The translations under genes and the position numbers were made by a program. The notes beneath the pieces were generated by a model, which ran no database searches, was not told where the DNA came from, and worked only from the letters and a program-made list of their open reading frames with translations. Shown piece by piece: positions 32,601 to 36,616 of a stretch of 64,000 nucleotides of DNA. Source of the DNA: Elgaria multicarinata webbii (lineage: Eukaryota > Chordata > Lepidosauria > Squamata > Anguidae); the NCBI RefSeq assembly GCF_023053635.1, contig NC_086192.1:12935501-12999500 (forward strand). Reading direction: 5' to 3'. Every line of letters starts with the position of its first letter. Within the stretch, counting starts at the first letter, position 1.

Positions 32601-34225
32601 ATTATTTGGTGTGGTGCGTGGGGTGCAGATCAAAGGTAGAACAGAGTATCTGAAATAGAGCCATCATTGCAGAATCTCTTAGAGACTCCTTTTCACAAGA
32701 GCATGGTATCCCCACCCTCCCAAATAACGTCCCCCCCTATTGAAAATACCCATTAGGGAAGGTTGTTCTGGAAGAGACCTCACTTTAGAATTAAAATTGC
32801 TTCCCAGGTCTGGGCTGTGACAAAACCCGGTATGGAGTTACTCTGCGGGAATGGAACGACCCCTTGGATTCTGACTTGGAGGCTCAGTTGATATTCCGAC
32901 ACTTGTTTGGAGTGCAACAGCTGATGAGGTGAGGTGGTTGGCTGTTCCTGGTGGGCAAAGTGGTGTGGACGGAGGTCTTGCGTTTAATTCTTTGTGTACC
33001 CTACTGTGTTGTCTGAACAGGCCCACATATGGTTGGGCTGTGTCATGGAAGGTTTAGAGGACACACCACTTAGAAAGCTAAGACAAGAACTTTATTGTCC
33101 CTTTCAAAGAAGAACAAGATAGCAAGAGGAAACTCCTGAGTCCACTCAGATATAATTAAGTCCAGTGCCACCTTGTGGCTAAACTATATAATGGCACTAT
33201 CCACATAGGCTCTGGGCATGCTCAGTCTGGAAACTGATTAGCTTTCGTGGTGCTAATTTAACAAAGTGTCTTTTTATTTGGTGCTGTTCAAAAAGTGGAA
33301 TCTCTTGATGGCTGGCAGTCTAGAAAACACCGCTCATTCTTCTGTTTAGCTAACTGTAGGGCTCACTAGCCCGTGTTTTTGTTCCTTACTGTTCAAAGGG
33401 AAAAGTATATGGAGTTGTCGACTTTGGAGAAAGGTGAAAATCTTCATGTGAGCCAAAGTGAAGGTATGACTCGTTATTGTTGGTTTCAGTGGTGGGGTGG
33501 GCGGGCGGATTAATTCATGATAGGCTTTATCTGTCCACTTGCTCAAGAAGCTAAATGCCTTGCAGTCCACCTTCTGTGAGGGAAGGGAAAGTCGTCAGTG
33601 TGGCTGGGATTCAAACCGCACAGAGAGGCAGACTGGGCAGAAGGCCTGGGATGTAGGGAAGGAGATTGAAGAAAGCTGGAATAGAAAAGAAGCAGGACAG
33701 TGCTATATCTAGTTTGCCCTTGCATGGCTGTCCTTTAATAATAATAATAATAATAATAATAACAACAACAACAACAACAACAATAATAACAACAACAACA
33801 ATAATAATTTTGAAAAGCCAGCACAGAGACAGATTGGTACAGTTGTGTTGGGCGAATAGAGGACTGTCCTCTGTAAAGTAGTACACATGGCCAGCCTAGG
33901 TGAGATGGATCTAGGTAAGAAGCCAGGGTGTCCAGGTTCTTACGAGACTTTCCGGCACGCACTAACCCCTAGTTCAGCAAACAACCCACAGTTCAACAAC
34001 AACCCACACTCACCCACCGAGTGTGGGTTAGCATGTTGTGTGAACAGCTCCATGATCTCCCTCTGCCTTTCCCTCCACCCCACTACAGATCCTGAAAATG
34101 TCGATGGCCCCAGCAAGCTGTTCCAGGTGTTACAGGAACTTGAAGAAATTCACGGCAGGGAGCTCTCCCGGTTGAGGGACTTGGCCGACCAGGACCGAAA
34201 TCACCTGGTGGAACAGCAGACATGA
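1688..34225 (+). CDS. RASA4: RASA4 (CAPRI), Ras GTPase-activating protein, 5'-incomplete, 20 exons visible
   Basis: The spliced product closely matches vertebrate RASA4, which binds membranes through two C2 domains when calcium rises and then stimulates GTP hydrolysis on Ras. Domains in order: C2A (1688 to about 9763), C2B (about 9720 to 21628), RasGAP (about 21980-26352), PH plus BTK-type zinc finger (27836-31484 into 32808-32928) and a C-terminal helical tail. Exons: 1688-1744, 4735-4848, 5818-5879, 9634-9763, 16933-17014, 17497-17631, 20476-20567, 21511-21628, 21980-22133, 22552-22616, 22854-22966, 24307-24499, 25203-25340, 26208-26352, 27836-28005, 29237-29374, 31349-31484, 32808-32928, 33399-33463, 34089-34225. 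They total 2365 nt including the stop, about 787 residues, against about 803 for human (from memory), so only the N-terminal twenty-odd residues are missing, left of the window. Every phase joins in frame and no disabling change was seen. RASAL1 is the nearest alternative but fits less well, for example at [10 protein letters not shown] and in the BTK motif. Confidence 0.96.
2000..2512. repeat. Possible degraded hAT-like element in RASA4 intron
   Basis: Short motifs (tgctgcctgaggtg near 2010; gaggcagttgcctc near 2468 and ggccgggccggccc near 2500) resemble the ends of hAT MITEs of the kind at 6411-6860. No target duplication found. Confidence 0.3.
2520..3385. other. RASA4 intron, no recognised element
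   Basis: AT-rich unique-looking intron sequence. I see no exon, repeat tail or palindrome in it. Confidence 0.5.
3388..3618 (+). mobile_element. L2-like LINE 3' end
   Basis: Coding remnant of the LINE C-terminus (cgcctggcgtcaac..., ...caggtcaagacttttctcttct) followed by the 3' UTR tail with 'accgcccagagagcttcggc' and an (AAAT)n end. Confidence 0.8.
3795..4256. repeat. Inverted-repeat element (AGGGCTGTGCA family)
   Basis: Arms 3795-3893 and 4155-4256 are imperfect reverse complements of about 100 bp containing ttctgcacagccct and its complement, separated by about 260 bp. Related ends occur at 15786-16178 and 9080-9240. Confidence 0.6.
4735..4848 (+). CDS. RASA4: RASA4 exon, C2A core strands
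   Basis: Encodes [20 protein letters not shown] and onward to YVMDEDAL. It holds the DED calcium-loop aspartates of C2A. Acceptor ctacag, donor gtacaa; 114 nt, entering and leaving with split arginine and serine codons. Confidence 0.95.
5060..5215 (-). mobile_element. L2-like LINE 3' tail, reverse
   Basis: (TTTA)n followed by the reverse of the 'gagagcttctgctattgggc' 3' UTR. Only the end is present. Confidence 0.75.
5220..5817. other. RASA4 intron, no recognised element
   Basis: No identifiable gene or repeat, apart from an A/C homopolymer run at about 5631-5648. Confidence 0.4.
5818..5879 (+). CDS. RASA4: RASA4 exon, C2A end
   Basis: Encodes [20 protein letters not shown], the last C2A calcium-loop aspartates (RDD) and following strand. 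Acceptor ttcttcag, donor gtgaga. Confidence 0.94.
6411..6860. mobile_element. hAT-like non-autonomous DNA transposon with internal hairpin
   Basis: Starts cagggctggtgc and ends ctggcaccag, flanked by near-identical octamers ctcctatg (6403-6410) and cttctatg (6861-6868). GC-rich inside, with a long inverted repeat at about 6536-6668 (ttccaaagccgc...gcggctttggaa). No transposase. Confidence 0.6.
6960..7405 (+). mobile_element. L2-like LINE 3' end with (AAT)n tail
   Basis: Remnant LINE C-terminus ([20 protein letters not shown]) then 3' UTR and 'gcccagtattgggcaaaagg' leading into (AAT)n from about 7348 to 7405. Confidence 0.82.
7348..7405 (+). repeat. (AAT)n microsatellite
   Basis: About 19 uninterrupted AAT units at the LINE 3' end. 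Confidence 0.95.
7412..7470. repeat. Fragment of palindromic MITE family A
   Basis: Matches the right arm of 35455-35622 (gactgaaacccagagcgggt). Confidence 0.6.
7668..7797. mobile_element. Palindromic MITE (CAGCCTTCCTCAACCTGG family)
   Basis: A nearly perfect hairpin of about 130 bp: cagccttcctcaacctgggg at the left and its complement ending gaagaaggctg at the right. TCTAGCA flanks both sides. Fragments of the family recur at 9930-10015, 18850-18932, 23320-23405, 31522-31575 and 42336-42456. Confidence 0.8.
8328..8785 (-). mobile_element. CR1 LINE 3' end, reverse
   Basis: Reads in reverse from the CR1 RT C-terminus to the (ATTCTATG) end at 8328. 5'-truncated. In RASA4 intron. Confidence 0.9.
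8905..9090. repeat. Long palindrome (foldback)
   Basis: Arms of about 60 bp meet at about 9001; catgtaagaagaaccaggc at 8940 pairs with gcctggttcttcttacatg near 9046-9064. The outer gctgcc/ggcagc pairing extends it further. Confidence 0.8.
9091..9240. repeat. Degraded MITE with gtgcacagcccc end
   Basis: Shares cggaaccgaagcg and gcggtgcacagccc with the end of the 15786-16178 element. Confidence 0.45.
9249..9440 (-). mobile_element. LINE/SINE 3' tail, reverse
   Basis: Reverse reading shows 'agattgtaagcctgag', 'gtaagcagctctgggagccc' and an (AAAT)-type end. Confidence 0.6.
9634..9763 (+). CDS. RASA4: RASA4 exon, C2A-C2B junction
   Basis: Encodes [20 protein letters not shown] and continues to LRCTVFDAR, closing C2A and opening the first strand of C2B. 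Acceptor cttctcag, donor gtaaga; 130 nt in phase. Confidence 0.95.
9930..10015. repeat. Fragment of CAGCCTTCC-type palindromic MITE
   Basis: agatgttttggact... and ...agtccaaaacatcaggaggg are the two arms of a short hairpin. Confidence 0.6.
10030..11130. other. RASA4 intron, mostly unassigned
   Basis: Contains a short CR1-like tail remnant at about 10400-10470 (reverse, 'atctagcccagtgtcctgtc'). Otherwise nothing recognised. Confidence 0.4.
11141..12020 (-). mobile_element. L2-like LINE 3' end with long open RT C-terminus
   Basis: In reverse, an open frame of 226 codons (11339-12019) carries the LINE RT C-terminal motifs [10 protein letters not shown] and [14 protein letters not shown], followed by the 3' UTR and an (AAAT)-type end at 11141. 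5'-truncated. No stop in this frame, suggesting a fairly recent copy. Confidence 0.88.
12030..12537. other. RASA4 intron, no recognised element
   Basis: No clear repeat, exon or palindrome seen. Confidence 0.4.
12538..13070 (-). mobile_element. CR1 LINE 3' end, reverse
   Basis: Reverse reading gives [20 protein letters not shown] and the usual CR1 3' UTR to the ATTCTATG end at 12538. 5'-truncated. Confidence 0.92.
13075..13870. other. RASA4 intron, no recognised element
   Basis: No repeat family identified. A GGTGGT run lies near 13760. Confidence 0.4.
13880..14150 (-). mobile_element. L2-like LINE fragment, RT region
   Basis: Reverse reading gives [20 protein letters not shown] then [20 protein letters not shown], the segment just before LDYCNAL in better copies. 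Both ends are truncated. Confidence 0.8.
14180..14413 (-). mobile_element. tRNA-derived SINE with LINE-like tail, reverse
   Basis: The reverse strand starts with a tRNA-like head (gtagtgtggtgtagtggcta, B box near 14360), then the central 'cctacctcacagggtggttg' and ends in (AAAT)n at 14180. The same family occurs at 25019-25170 and 34969-35207. Confidence 0.8.
14425..14490. repeat. Fragment of palindromic MITE family A
   Basis: Matches the right arm of the 35455-35622 element (gaaactcggagccgattcac). Confidence 0.55.
14524..14832. mobile_element. Palindromic MITE with 8-bp target duplication
   Basis: A 309-bp near-complete inverted repeat with ends TAGGGTGACC and GGTCACCCTA, flanked by CCAAACAG at 14516-14523 and 14833-14840. 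The 8-bp duplication suggests mobilisation by a hAT transposase. It has no coding capacity. Confidence 0.88.
14841..15430. other. RASA4 intron, unassigned
   Basis: Possibly contains very old LINE sequence at about 15060-15330 (resembling the RT-region DNA of the L2-like copies), but too diverged to assign. Confidence 0.35.
15437..15731 (+). mobile_element. CR1 LINE 3' end
   Basis: Truncated copy from 'gggccaggatctcttctcg' to TATTCTATGATTCTATGA. Confidence 0.92.
15786..16178. mobile_element. MITE with CGGCTGTGCA/TGCACAGCCCTA ends
   Basis: Imperfect terminal inverted repeats ggctgtgca...tgcacagccc bound a GC-rich interior with its own short inverted repeats (ggacctgatccaa..., ...ttggaccg). 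No clear target duplication. Confidence 0.6.
16265..16768 (+). mobile_element. L2-like LINE 3' end with (ACT)n(AAT)n tail
   Basis: Coding remnant (gtgctggttatgacctataa onward, [20 protein letters not shown]-like), 3' UTR, 'gcccagtattgggcaaaagg', then (ACT) and (AAT) repeats to 16768. Confidence 0.85.
16712..16768 (+). repeat. (ACT)n(AAT)n microsatellite
   Basis: Compound trinucleotide run at the LINE end. Confidence 0.95.
16933..17014 (+). CDS. RASA4: RASA4 exon, C2B loop 1
   Basis: Encodes [20 protein letters not shown] followed by GKTQETS. The [10 protein letters not shown] segment is the first C2B calcium loop. Acceptor ccccgcag, donor gtgagt. Confidence 0.95.
17060..17130 (-). mobile_element. 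LINE 3' tail fragment, reverse
   Basis: (TTTA)-rich end followed by 'atttatatcccgcc', 45 bp after a RASA4 exon. Confidence 0.55.
17497..17631 (+). CDS. RASA4: RASA4 exon, C2B loops 2-3
   Basis: Encodes 45 residues beginning [18 protein letters not shown] and ending [14 protein letters not shown], with the WDWD and RND calcium-loop residues of C2B. Symmetric phase-0 exon. Confidence 0.96.
17728..17848 (+). mobile_element. L2-like LINE 3' tail with (AAT)n
   Basis: 'gcccagcattgagcaaaaag' followed by (AAT)n at about 17800-17846. It abuts a LINE in the opposite orientation. Confidence 0.75.
17849..18512 (-). mobile_element. L2-like LINE 3' half, reverse
   Basis: Reverse reading gives [20 protein letters not shown] then [20 protein letters not shown] and the 3' UTR. 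The 5' truncation is at about 18512 and an internal deletion relative to 11141-12020 is visible near 18170. Confidence 0.85.
18520..18845. other. RASA4 intron, possibly old LINE 3' UTR
   Basis: 'tttttaaagcgccgta', 'aaaacagacaaataatgg', 'cctggagcctaaaatatc' and 'ttggtgccaggttaa' look like a decayed reverse LINE tail. Not assignable with confidence. Confidence 0.35.
18850..18932. repeat. CAGCCTTCC-type palindromic MITE, short copy
   Basis: 'cttctcccaaccttccagat' pairs with 'agcttggggaaggctgg'. Confidence 0.65.
19197..19285. repeat. Left arm of palindromic MITE family A
   Basis: 'gtggctccgataacagtggg' to 'gttatccaagcaccttggat' matches 35459-35550. Confidence 0.7.
19290..19970. other. RASA4 intron, GC-moderate, unassigned
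   Basis: Long overlapping open frames occur on both strands but without homology or splice context. No gene assigned. Confidence 0.4.
19975..20475 (+). repeat. 500-bp polypyrimidine (CT-rich) tract ending in a splice acceptor
   Basis: Almost pure C/T sequence of CTCTCT, CCCCTCTC and TTTCTCTC units, with only scattered G or A, running directly into tgcag at 20471-20475, the acceptor of a RASA4 exon. Its complement is polypurine. Confidence 0.95.
20476..20567 (+). CDS. RASA4: RASA4 exon, C2B end
   Basis: Encodes [20 protein letters not shown] and then [11 protein letters not shown]. Its acceptor is the end of a roughly 500-bp polypyrimidine run (19975-20475). Donor gtgagt. Confidence 0.93.
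20617..20676 (+). repeat. (ATT)n microsatellite
   Basis: About 20 ATT units 50 bp after a RASA4 exon; probably the reverse 3' end of a LINE tail continuing to about 20700. Confidence 0.95.
20770..20935 (-). mobile_element. LINE/SINE 3' tail, reverse
   Basis: Same tail family as 9249-9440 ('accccattcttcagcc', 'gagcagcttacaaa', 'aggcttatgatctaaa'). Confidence 0.55.
21001..21215. repeat. 38-bp minisatellite
   Basis: About 5.6 tandem copies of a 38-bp unit containing gagagccaaaggcag and tctctcagcagagg. Intronic in RASA4. No coding role is inferred although it is open in two frames. Confidence 0.92.
21405..21438 (+). repeat. (GT)n microsatellite
   Basis: Short TG run with one interruption. Confidence 0.9.
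21511..21628 (+). CDS. RASA4: RASA4 exon, C2B-GAP linker
   Basis: Encodes [20 protein letters not shown] and onward to QEVQAGAQ, matching the linker into the RasGAP region of RASA4. Acceptor atttcag, donor gtgaga. Confidence 0.95.
21733..21818 (+). mobile_element. SINE tail fragment
   Basis: 'cctgcctcacagggttgttg' to 'taaatgtaataaat', the 3' half of the SINE family at 34969-35207. Confidence 0.7.
21980..22133 (+). CDS. RASA4: RASA4 exon, start of RasGAP domain
   Basis: Encodes [20 protein letters not shown] and then [20 protein letters not shown], the first helices of the RasGAP fold. Acceptor cttgacag, donor gtaagg. Confidence 0.96.
22205..22388 (+). mobile_element. CR1 3' end preceded by a SINE head fragment
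   Basis: CR1 from 'aatcagtgacctagggagg' to the 'gattctgtgattctacag' end. Immediately upstream lies 'cagtgtggtgtagtgg', the first bases of the tRNA SINE. Confidence 0.85.
22552..22616 (+). CDS. RASA4: RASA4 exon with the RasGAP arginine finger
   Basis: Encodes [20 protein letters not shown] then K. The arginine in [10 protein letters not shown] corresponds by family alignment to the catalytic arginine finger that enters the Ras active site. It is intact. Confidence 0.96.
22854..22966 (+). CDS. RASA4: RASA4 exon, RasGAP
   Basis: Encodes [20 protein letters not shown] through [14 protein letters not shown], matching the RasGAP segment that follows the finger loop. Acceptor catccatag, donor gtaaga. 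Confidence 0.95.
23045..23105 (+). mobile_element. L2-like LINE 3' tail fragment
   Basis: 'gtaaaccgcccggagagctt' to an (AAT)-type end. Confidence 0.7.
23320..23405. repeat. CAGCCTTCC-type MITE fragment
   Basis: 'aatttccatcatccctgacc' and 'tggctgggcctgatggaagt' form the hairpin core of the family. Confidence 0.5.
23475..23713. repeat. 32-bp minisatellite
   Basis: About 7.5 copies of a 32-bp unit (gtgtggattggcaaagcatt...). Because 32 is not a multiple of three and the unit lacks stops, all three forward frames stay open. Intronic in RASA4. Confidence 0.95.
24307..24499 (+). CDS. RASA4: RASA4 exon, RasGAP helical insert
   Basis: Encodes 64 full codons, from [16 protein letters not shown] to [14 protein letters not shown]. 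Helical part of the GAP domain, more diverged from human than its neighbours, as expected. Acceptor gggccag, donor gtcagt. Confidence 0.93.
24638..24941 (+). mobile_element. tRNA-derived SINE, Sauria-SINE-like, with target duplication
   Basis: Head with A-box-like gtggcgcagagtggtaaag and B box gagttcgatccc, a middle with 'gaggtcggtaaaatgagtac', and a Bov-B-like 3' end 'gtcagtaatgactcagtgct'. Flanked by the 13-bp repeat TTTAGATTAACAA (24625-24637 and 24942-24954). The family is known from squamates. Confidence 0.87.
25019..25170 (-). mobile_element. tRNA-derived SINE, 5' half, reverse
   Basis: Reverse strand head 'agccagcgtggcgcagtggc' with B box 'gggttcgagtcc', ending at 25019 in the 'cctacctcacag' region. 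It lies just before a RASA4 exon acceptor at 25202. Confidence 0.85.
25203..25340 (+). CDS. RASA4: RASA4 exon with the FLR/SPAI RasGAP core
   Basis: Encodes [20 protein letters not shown] then [20 protein letters not shown]. The [11 protein letters not shown] block is the signature RasGAP motif that positions the arginine finger. Phase-0 exon of 46 codons. Confidence 0.97.
25345..26205. other. RASA4 intron, no recognised element
   Basis: Nothing assignable between the two GAP exons. A G/A-rich stretch lies at 26100-26150. Confidence 0.4.
26208..26352 (+). CDS. RASA4: RASA4 exon, end of RasGAP domain
   Basis: Encodes [20 protein letters not shown] through QLIDIEEKE. The donor is gtctgt at 26353. 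The alternative of ending one base earlier breaks the phase with the next exon. Confidence 0.94.
26431..26870. mobile_element. Palindromic MITE family A with one arm expanded into a 78-bp minisatellite
   Basis: 'ccacggcccgatgccagtga' occurs at 26469, 26547, 26625 and 26703, exactly 78 bp apart. Each unit contains the left arm of family A (gaatccgctccgggtttta...). A single right arm follows at about 26805-26868. Confidence 0.88.
26865..26938. repeat. Short tandem duplication
   Basis: 'ctgcaccgacccgcccatgt' occurs twice, about 42 bp apart. Confidence 0.8.
27020..27465 (+). mobile_element. CR1 LINE, second subfamily, 3' end
   Basis: Coding remnant [20 protein letters not shown] then [20 protein letters not shown], and a 3' UTR ending 'ggacccttggtctgatccag'. 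Confidence 0.88.
27836..28005 (+). CDS. RASA4: RASA4 exon, start of PH domain
   Basis: Encodes [20 protein letters not shown] then [20 protein letters not shown]. The PH domain begins at about VKEGPLF. Acceptor ttttgcag, donor gtaagg. Confidence 0.95.
28006..29236. other. RASA4 intron, no recognised element
   Basis: Apart from short GGA repeats near 28680 and a poly(T) near 29040, nothing assignable. 'gagattccacggcctcctc' and other GC-rich stretches have no splice context. Confidence 0.4.
29237..29374 (+). CDS. RASA4: RASA4 exon, PH domain middle
   Basis: Encodes [20 protein letters not shown] then [20 protein letters not shown], typical PH strands of RASA4. Phase 0, 46 codons; GC-richer than neighbouring introns. 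Confidence 0.95.
29380..30050. other. RASA4 intron, no recognised element
   Basis: AT-rich, with no palindromes or tails identified. Confidence 0.4.
30059..30252 (+). mobile_element. CR1 second-subfamily 3' UTR fragment
   Basis: 'aattcctggaggggaaggct' to 'ggccactgtgcgaacagagt'; the last part of the tail is missing. Confidence 0.75.
30255..30335. repeat. Fragment of palindromic MITE family A
   Basis: 'agctcctttagggttctgac' then 'catgccccactgtcatcaga'. Confidence 0.6.
30420..30755. repeat. Degraded palindromic MITE (ACCATGG-rich)
   Basis: Inverted motifs aaccatggtt, gcttaaccg and cggttaag scattered over about 300 bp, related to the element at 30833-31123. Confidence 0.4.
30833..31123. mobile_element. 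Foldback MITE with GGCCCTGTTCAGA ends
   Basis: Ends ggccctgttcaga and tctgaacagggcc. A second, inner palindrome at about 30888-31003 (gttcagacaacacgc...gcgtgttgtctgaac) sits inside the first. A related short copy is at 56085-56172. Confidence 0.75.
31349..31484 (+). CDS. RASA4: RASA4 exon, PH helix and BTK zinc motif
   Basis: Encodes [15 protein letters not shown] (the PH C-terminal helix) and [20 protein letters not shown]. The H and CC residues are three BTK-motif zinc ligands; the fourth cysteine is in the next exon. Confidence 0.96.
31615..31905. mobile_element. Large foldback element with nested hairpin
   Basis: Arms of about 100 bp (31619-31722 and 31795-31900) are almost perfect reverse complements, including gcgcttccatgcgcccccag and its mate. 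Between them lies a second hairpin, cacctatctcctcg/cgaggagataggtg (31745-31782). No coding capacity. Confidence 0.9.
32093..32523 (+). mobile_element. CR1 LINE 3' end
   Basis: RT C-terminus [20 protein letters not shown] then the CR1 3' UTR and 'ctattctatgattctaag'. Several small deletions relative to 1-640. Confidence 0.92.
32808..32928 (+). CDS. RASA4: RASA4 exon, BTK motif end
   Basis: Encodes [20 protein letters not shown] then [19 protein letters not shown]. The GC here supplies the last BTK-type zinc ligand. Acceptor cttcccag, donor gtgagg. Confidence 0.94.
33042..33235. repeat. LTR-like fragment (fossil), family unknown
   Basis: Starts tgtcatgg-like and contains an 'acaagaactttattgtccc' segment reminiscent of the 1059-1627 LTR. 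No matching end or duplication found. Confidence 0.3.
33399..33463 (+). CDS. RASA4: RASA4 exon, C-terminal region
   Basis: Encodes [20 protein letters not shown] then E. The short exon has a weak pyrimidine tract before its AG (ttactgttcaaag). It is assigned because it joins the flanking exons in frame and aligns with the variable RASA4 tail. Confidence 0.8.
33737..33808 (+). repeat. (AAT)n/(AAC)n compound microsatellite
   Basis: Alternating AAT and AAC blocks. Confidence 0.95.
34089..34225 (+). CDS. RASA4: RASA4 terminal coding exon
   Basis: Encodes [20 protein letters not shown] then [10 protein letters not shown] and ends EQQT before TGA at 34223-34225. It matches the family's helical C-terminus (human also ends in LQT-like residues). 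Confidence 0.94.
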
Positions 34226-34968
34226 CTCTTGCACCGCAAGTCGCTTGCTTCTGCCCTGTTCAAGCAGAAACGCTGCCAAACTCTGGGAATGGCAACACTT
34301 TCGGGACTTGCGCCCGAGACACAGAGATGGAACGGGGTGGGACGGCTCTGCTTCTCGGAAGGCCAGAACATGGACAAACAGCCCTCACTTTCGGGAATAA
34401 GTCACCCTGATGGATCCTCCAAACACACCTGCGATCGATTTGGAAGACCGGGCACAAACATTCCTTTCCACCCCTTTTAACGAAGACCTAGTTGTTCTGC
34501 TGACGATTTCCTTCTTAAATCCTGTAATTAATTCATACTGTCAGCCCCTATAGCCTCAAAGAAGCATCGGAGCTGGTTGTTTTATCGCCTAGGATTGTCA
34601 ACTAGAACTTTTTGAGAATTGCAGACTTTTCTTGTTCTTTTTTTAAAAAAAGGAGCAAGTTTCTAGATCTCATGGTGATAGAGATGCTTTTGAAAACACA
34701 TACAGAAATCTACTGTGTTCAAGGGCAGAACGTGACGCTTCAGGGCCTTTCCTCATGTACCTCTAGACATAAACACCTCTGCGTTCAGCAAGACTCCCCA
34801 CAATCGAAGAATTTGCTAGTCGGGTGTGCAATGGGTTTCCTGGGAAAGCCACCTTATCTCGAAAGAGGGGTCCCCGCTCTGAAAGTGAATCAGATTAAGG
34901 GTGGCTCTGCCATTAGGGAAGGGAGACGTCACCACTTCAGATGACAGGCTTGTGGTGCACCATAAAAG

Positions 34969-35207
34969 AGCCAGTGTGGTGTAGCGGTTAGAGTGTCGGA
35001 CTGGGAGTCGGGAGATCCGGGTTCTAGTCCCCACTCGGCCATGGAAACCCACTGGGTGCCTTTGGGCCAGTCACAGCCTCTCAGCCCAGCCTACCTCACA
35101 GGGTGGTTGTTGTGAGGATAAAATGGAGGAGGAGGATTATATATGCCACCTTGGGTCCCTCGGAGGAAAAACAGTGACATATAAATGTAATAAATACGTA
35201 ATAAAAG
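34969..35207 (+). mobile_element. Full-length tRNA-derived SINE in RASA4 3' UTR
   Basis: Head 'agccagtgtggtgtagcggt' with A box, B box 'gggttctagtcc', core 'ctacctcacagggtggttgt' and an (AAAT)-type tail. ATAAAAG-like repeats flank it. Most complete copy of its family here. Confidence 0.88.
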
Positions 35208-35454
35208 GTAGCAAACTGTCAGAGATGGTACAGAATTGTCTGGCACAAGATCTAGTGATGGTTACTAGCTTTGATGAGGATTAGATTCATGGACAATAAG
35301 TCTTCTAGCCAGGCTCATAATATGGAACTACTCTGTTCAGGAGCAGCCTACCATACCTTTTCACCATAACAGGAATGGAGGGGAAGGCTGCTCCTACCCA
35401 CCCCAATATCTTGGTCAATCTTTGAGCCACATAAGGTGGGGTTTTCCCCCCAAT

Positions 35455-35622
35455 TCAGCAGATGGCTCCGATGTCAGTGGGGCAGCGAATCCGCTCCGGG
35501 TTTCAGTCAGCACTCTAACGAAGCAACTTCCACCTTGGATAGCTCCTTTCAAGTTCTGACTGAAACCCGGAACGGGTTCACCGCCCCACTGACCTCGGCG
35601 CCATCAGCCCCCACTGCAGTTC
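35455..35622. mobile_element. Palindromic MITE family A, complete copy, in RASA4 3' UTR
   Basis: Left arm 'ggctccgatgtcagtggggc...' and right arm '...gccccactgacctcggcgcc' pair over about 70 bp each. It is the reference copy for the fragments at 641, 7412, 14425, 19197, 26431 and 30255. Confidence 0.85.
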
Positions 35623-35799
35623 AGCAATACCTCTAGGCATTTTCTTTTTACATATATAATCTGTATGCAATAAAACAAAATGGACGCAATGCCGTTGCAA
35701 GGTAGCTAAGAGGAAAAGATCGTCGCTTCACCTTTCTGGTCACTTGCCTCACCTGCCGAGCCAGAGAAACTCTGAAGGTAGAATAAAATGCCTTTGATC

Positions 35800-36610
35800 A
35801 CGAGCTGTTTCTCCTGTATGAGTGTCGGACTCCTGGTTAAAAACGGCAGTCGCGTCTTCAAGATGGATCCACTGATCCCAGAATAAGCTTTTGTGGACTA
35901 TCAAATCCGTTCATCAGATACATAGATCGTTAAAGGGAGTTTCAGGTTTGTATGGGTGGGAATGGTAAACAGTGAGATTGTAAGGAAATTAAACGCAGAA
36001 GGTATTGACATGGACAATCGCAATATTAAAAGCAGGCTTTAATGGTACAGGTGCTGCTAACACAAACATTCAGCCACTCGGTAAGCCCATTAACACAGGT
36101 TGCGGCTGTTCGCACATCACGCTAACCCACAGTCAGTACGATGTACGACCTGAGCTTCCCAGACATTGCTAAATCCTGCTGAAGGATCCTGTGGTATGTT
36201 GTATATCCTCCACGGTAGCCGGCCGCTTTGCCAACTTCTGAAGTATTTCCTGCTTCCCTAGGGATGGTTCAAGGGTGCAATGCTATGCATATTTAGGTCC
36301 CCCCAAAAAACCCATAAATGAATGCTTTAATCTGACCACACATCTCATTCTGCTAGGTCAGCTGCATTCCAAGCGGTATTTACCAGCTGCATAGTTATGG
36401 AGGGTGGCGGAGAAGAAGAGAAATAATGACGTGGTCTTTTGCATCGATGTATTTCCTACACGTGTGCAACCTTCCCACACCATCTAACTTGCAGAGTTCC
36501 AGGACAGAGGGCTACAACTTCGGAAAATTCTAGCGCAACGATGTGCGTAATTTTTAGAAGGTCTCGCAAGCCTCTCTCTGAATGATGACAATTTACCACG
36601 GATGGATGTC
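35800..36610. other. RASA4-POLR2J intergenic sequence
   Basis: Contains a remnant near 35880-35930 ('aataagcttttgtggactat') resembling an old dispersed repeat and a MITE remnant near 36105. No gene seen. Confidence 0.4.
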
Positions 36611-36616
36611 AGAAAG

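Larger units (their letters stand above)
34226..35690 (+). other. RASA4: RASA4 3' UTR with two candidate poly(A) signals
   Basis: Non-coding sequence after the stop. AATAAA occurs at 35669-35674 and again at 35782-35787, the latter followed by a T/GT-rich stretch, so the transcript may end near 35.69 or 35.81 kb. The UTR contains a SINE (34969-35207) and a palindromic MITE (35455-35622). The first ~700 bp hold no recognisable repeat. The end point is inferred, not shown. Confidence 0.6.

Noticed and set aside
1688-34225. RASAL1 or RASA3 as the identity of the first gene
   Set aside because: Domain order is shared, but the residue pattern in C2A, the finger loop and the BTK motif, and the synteny with POLR2J and LRWD1, fit RASA4.
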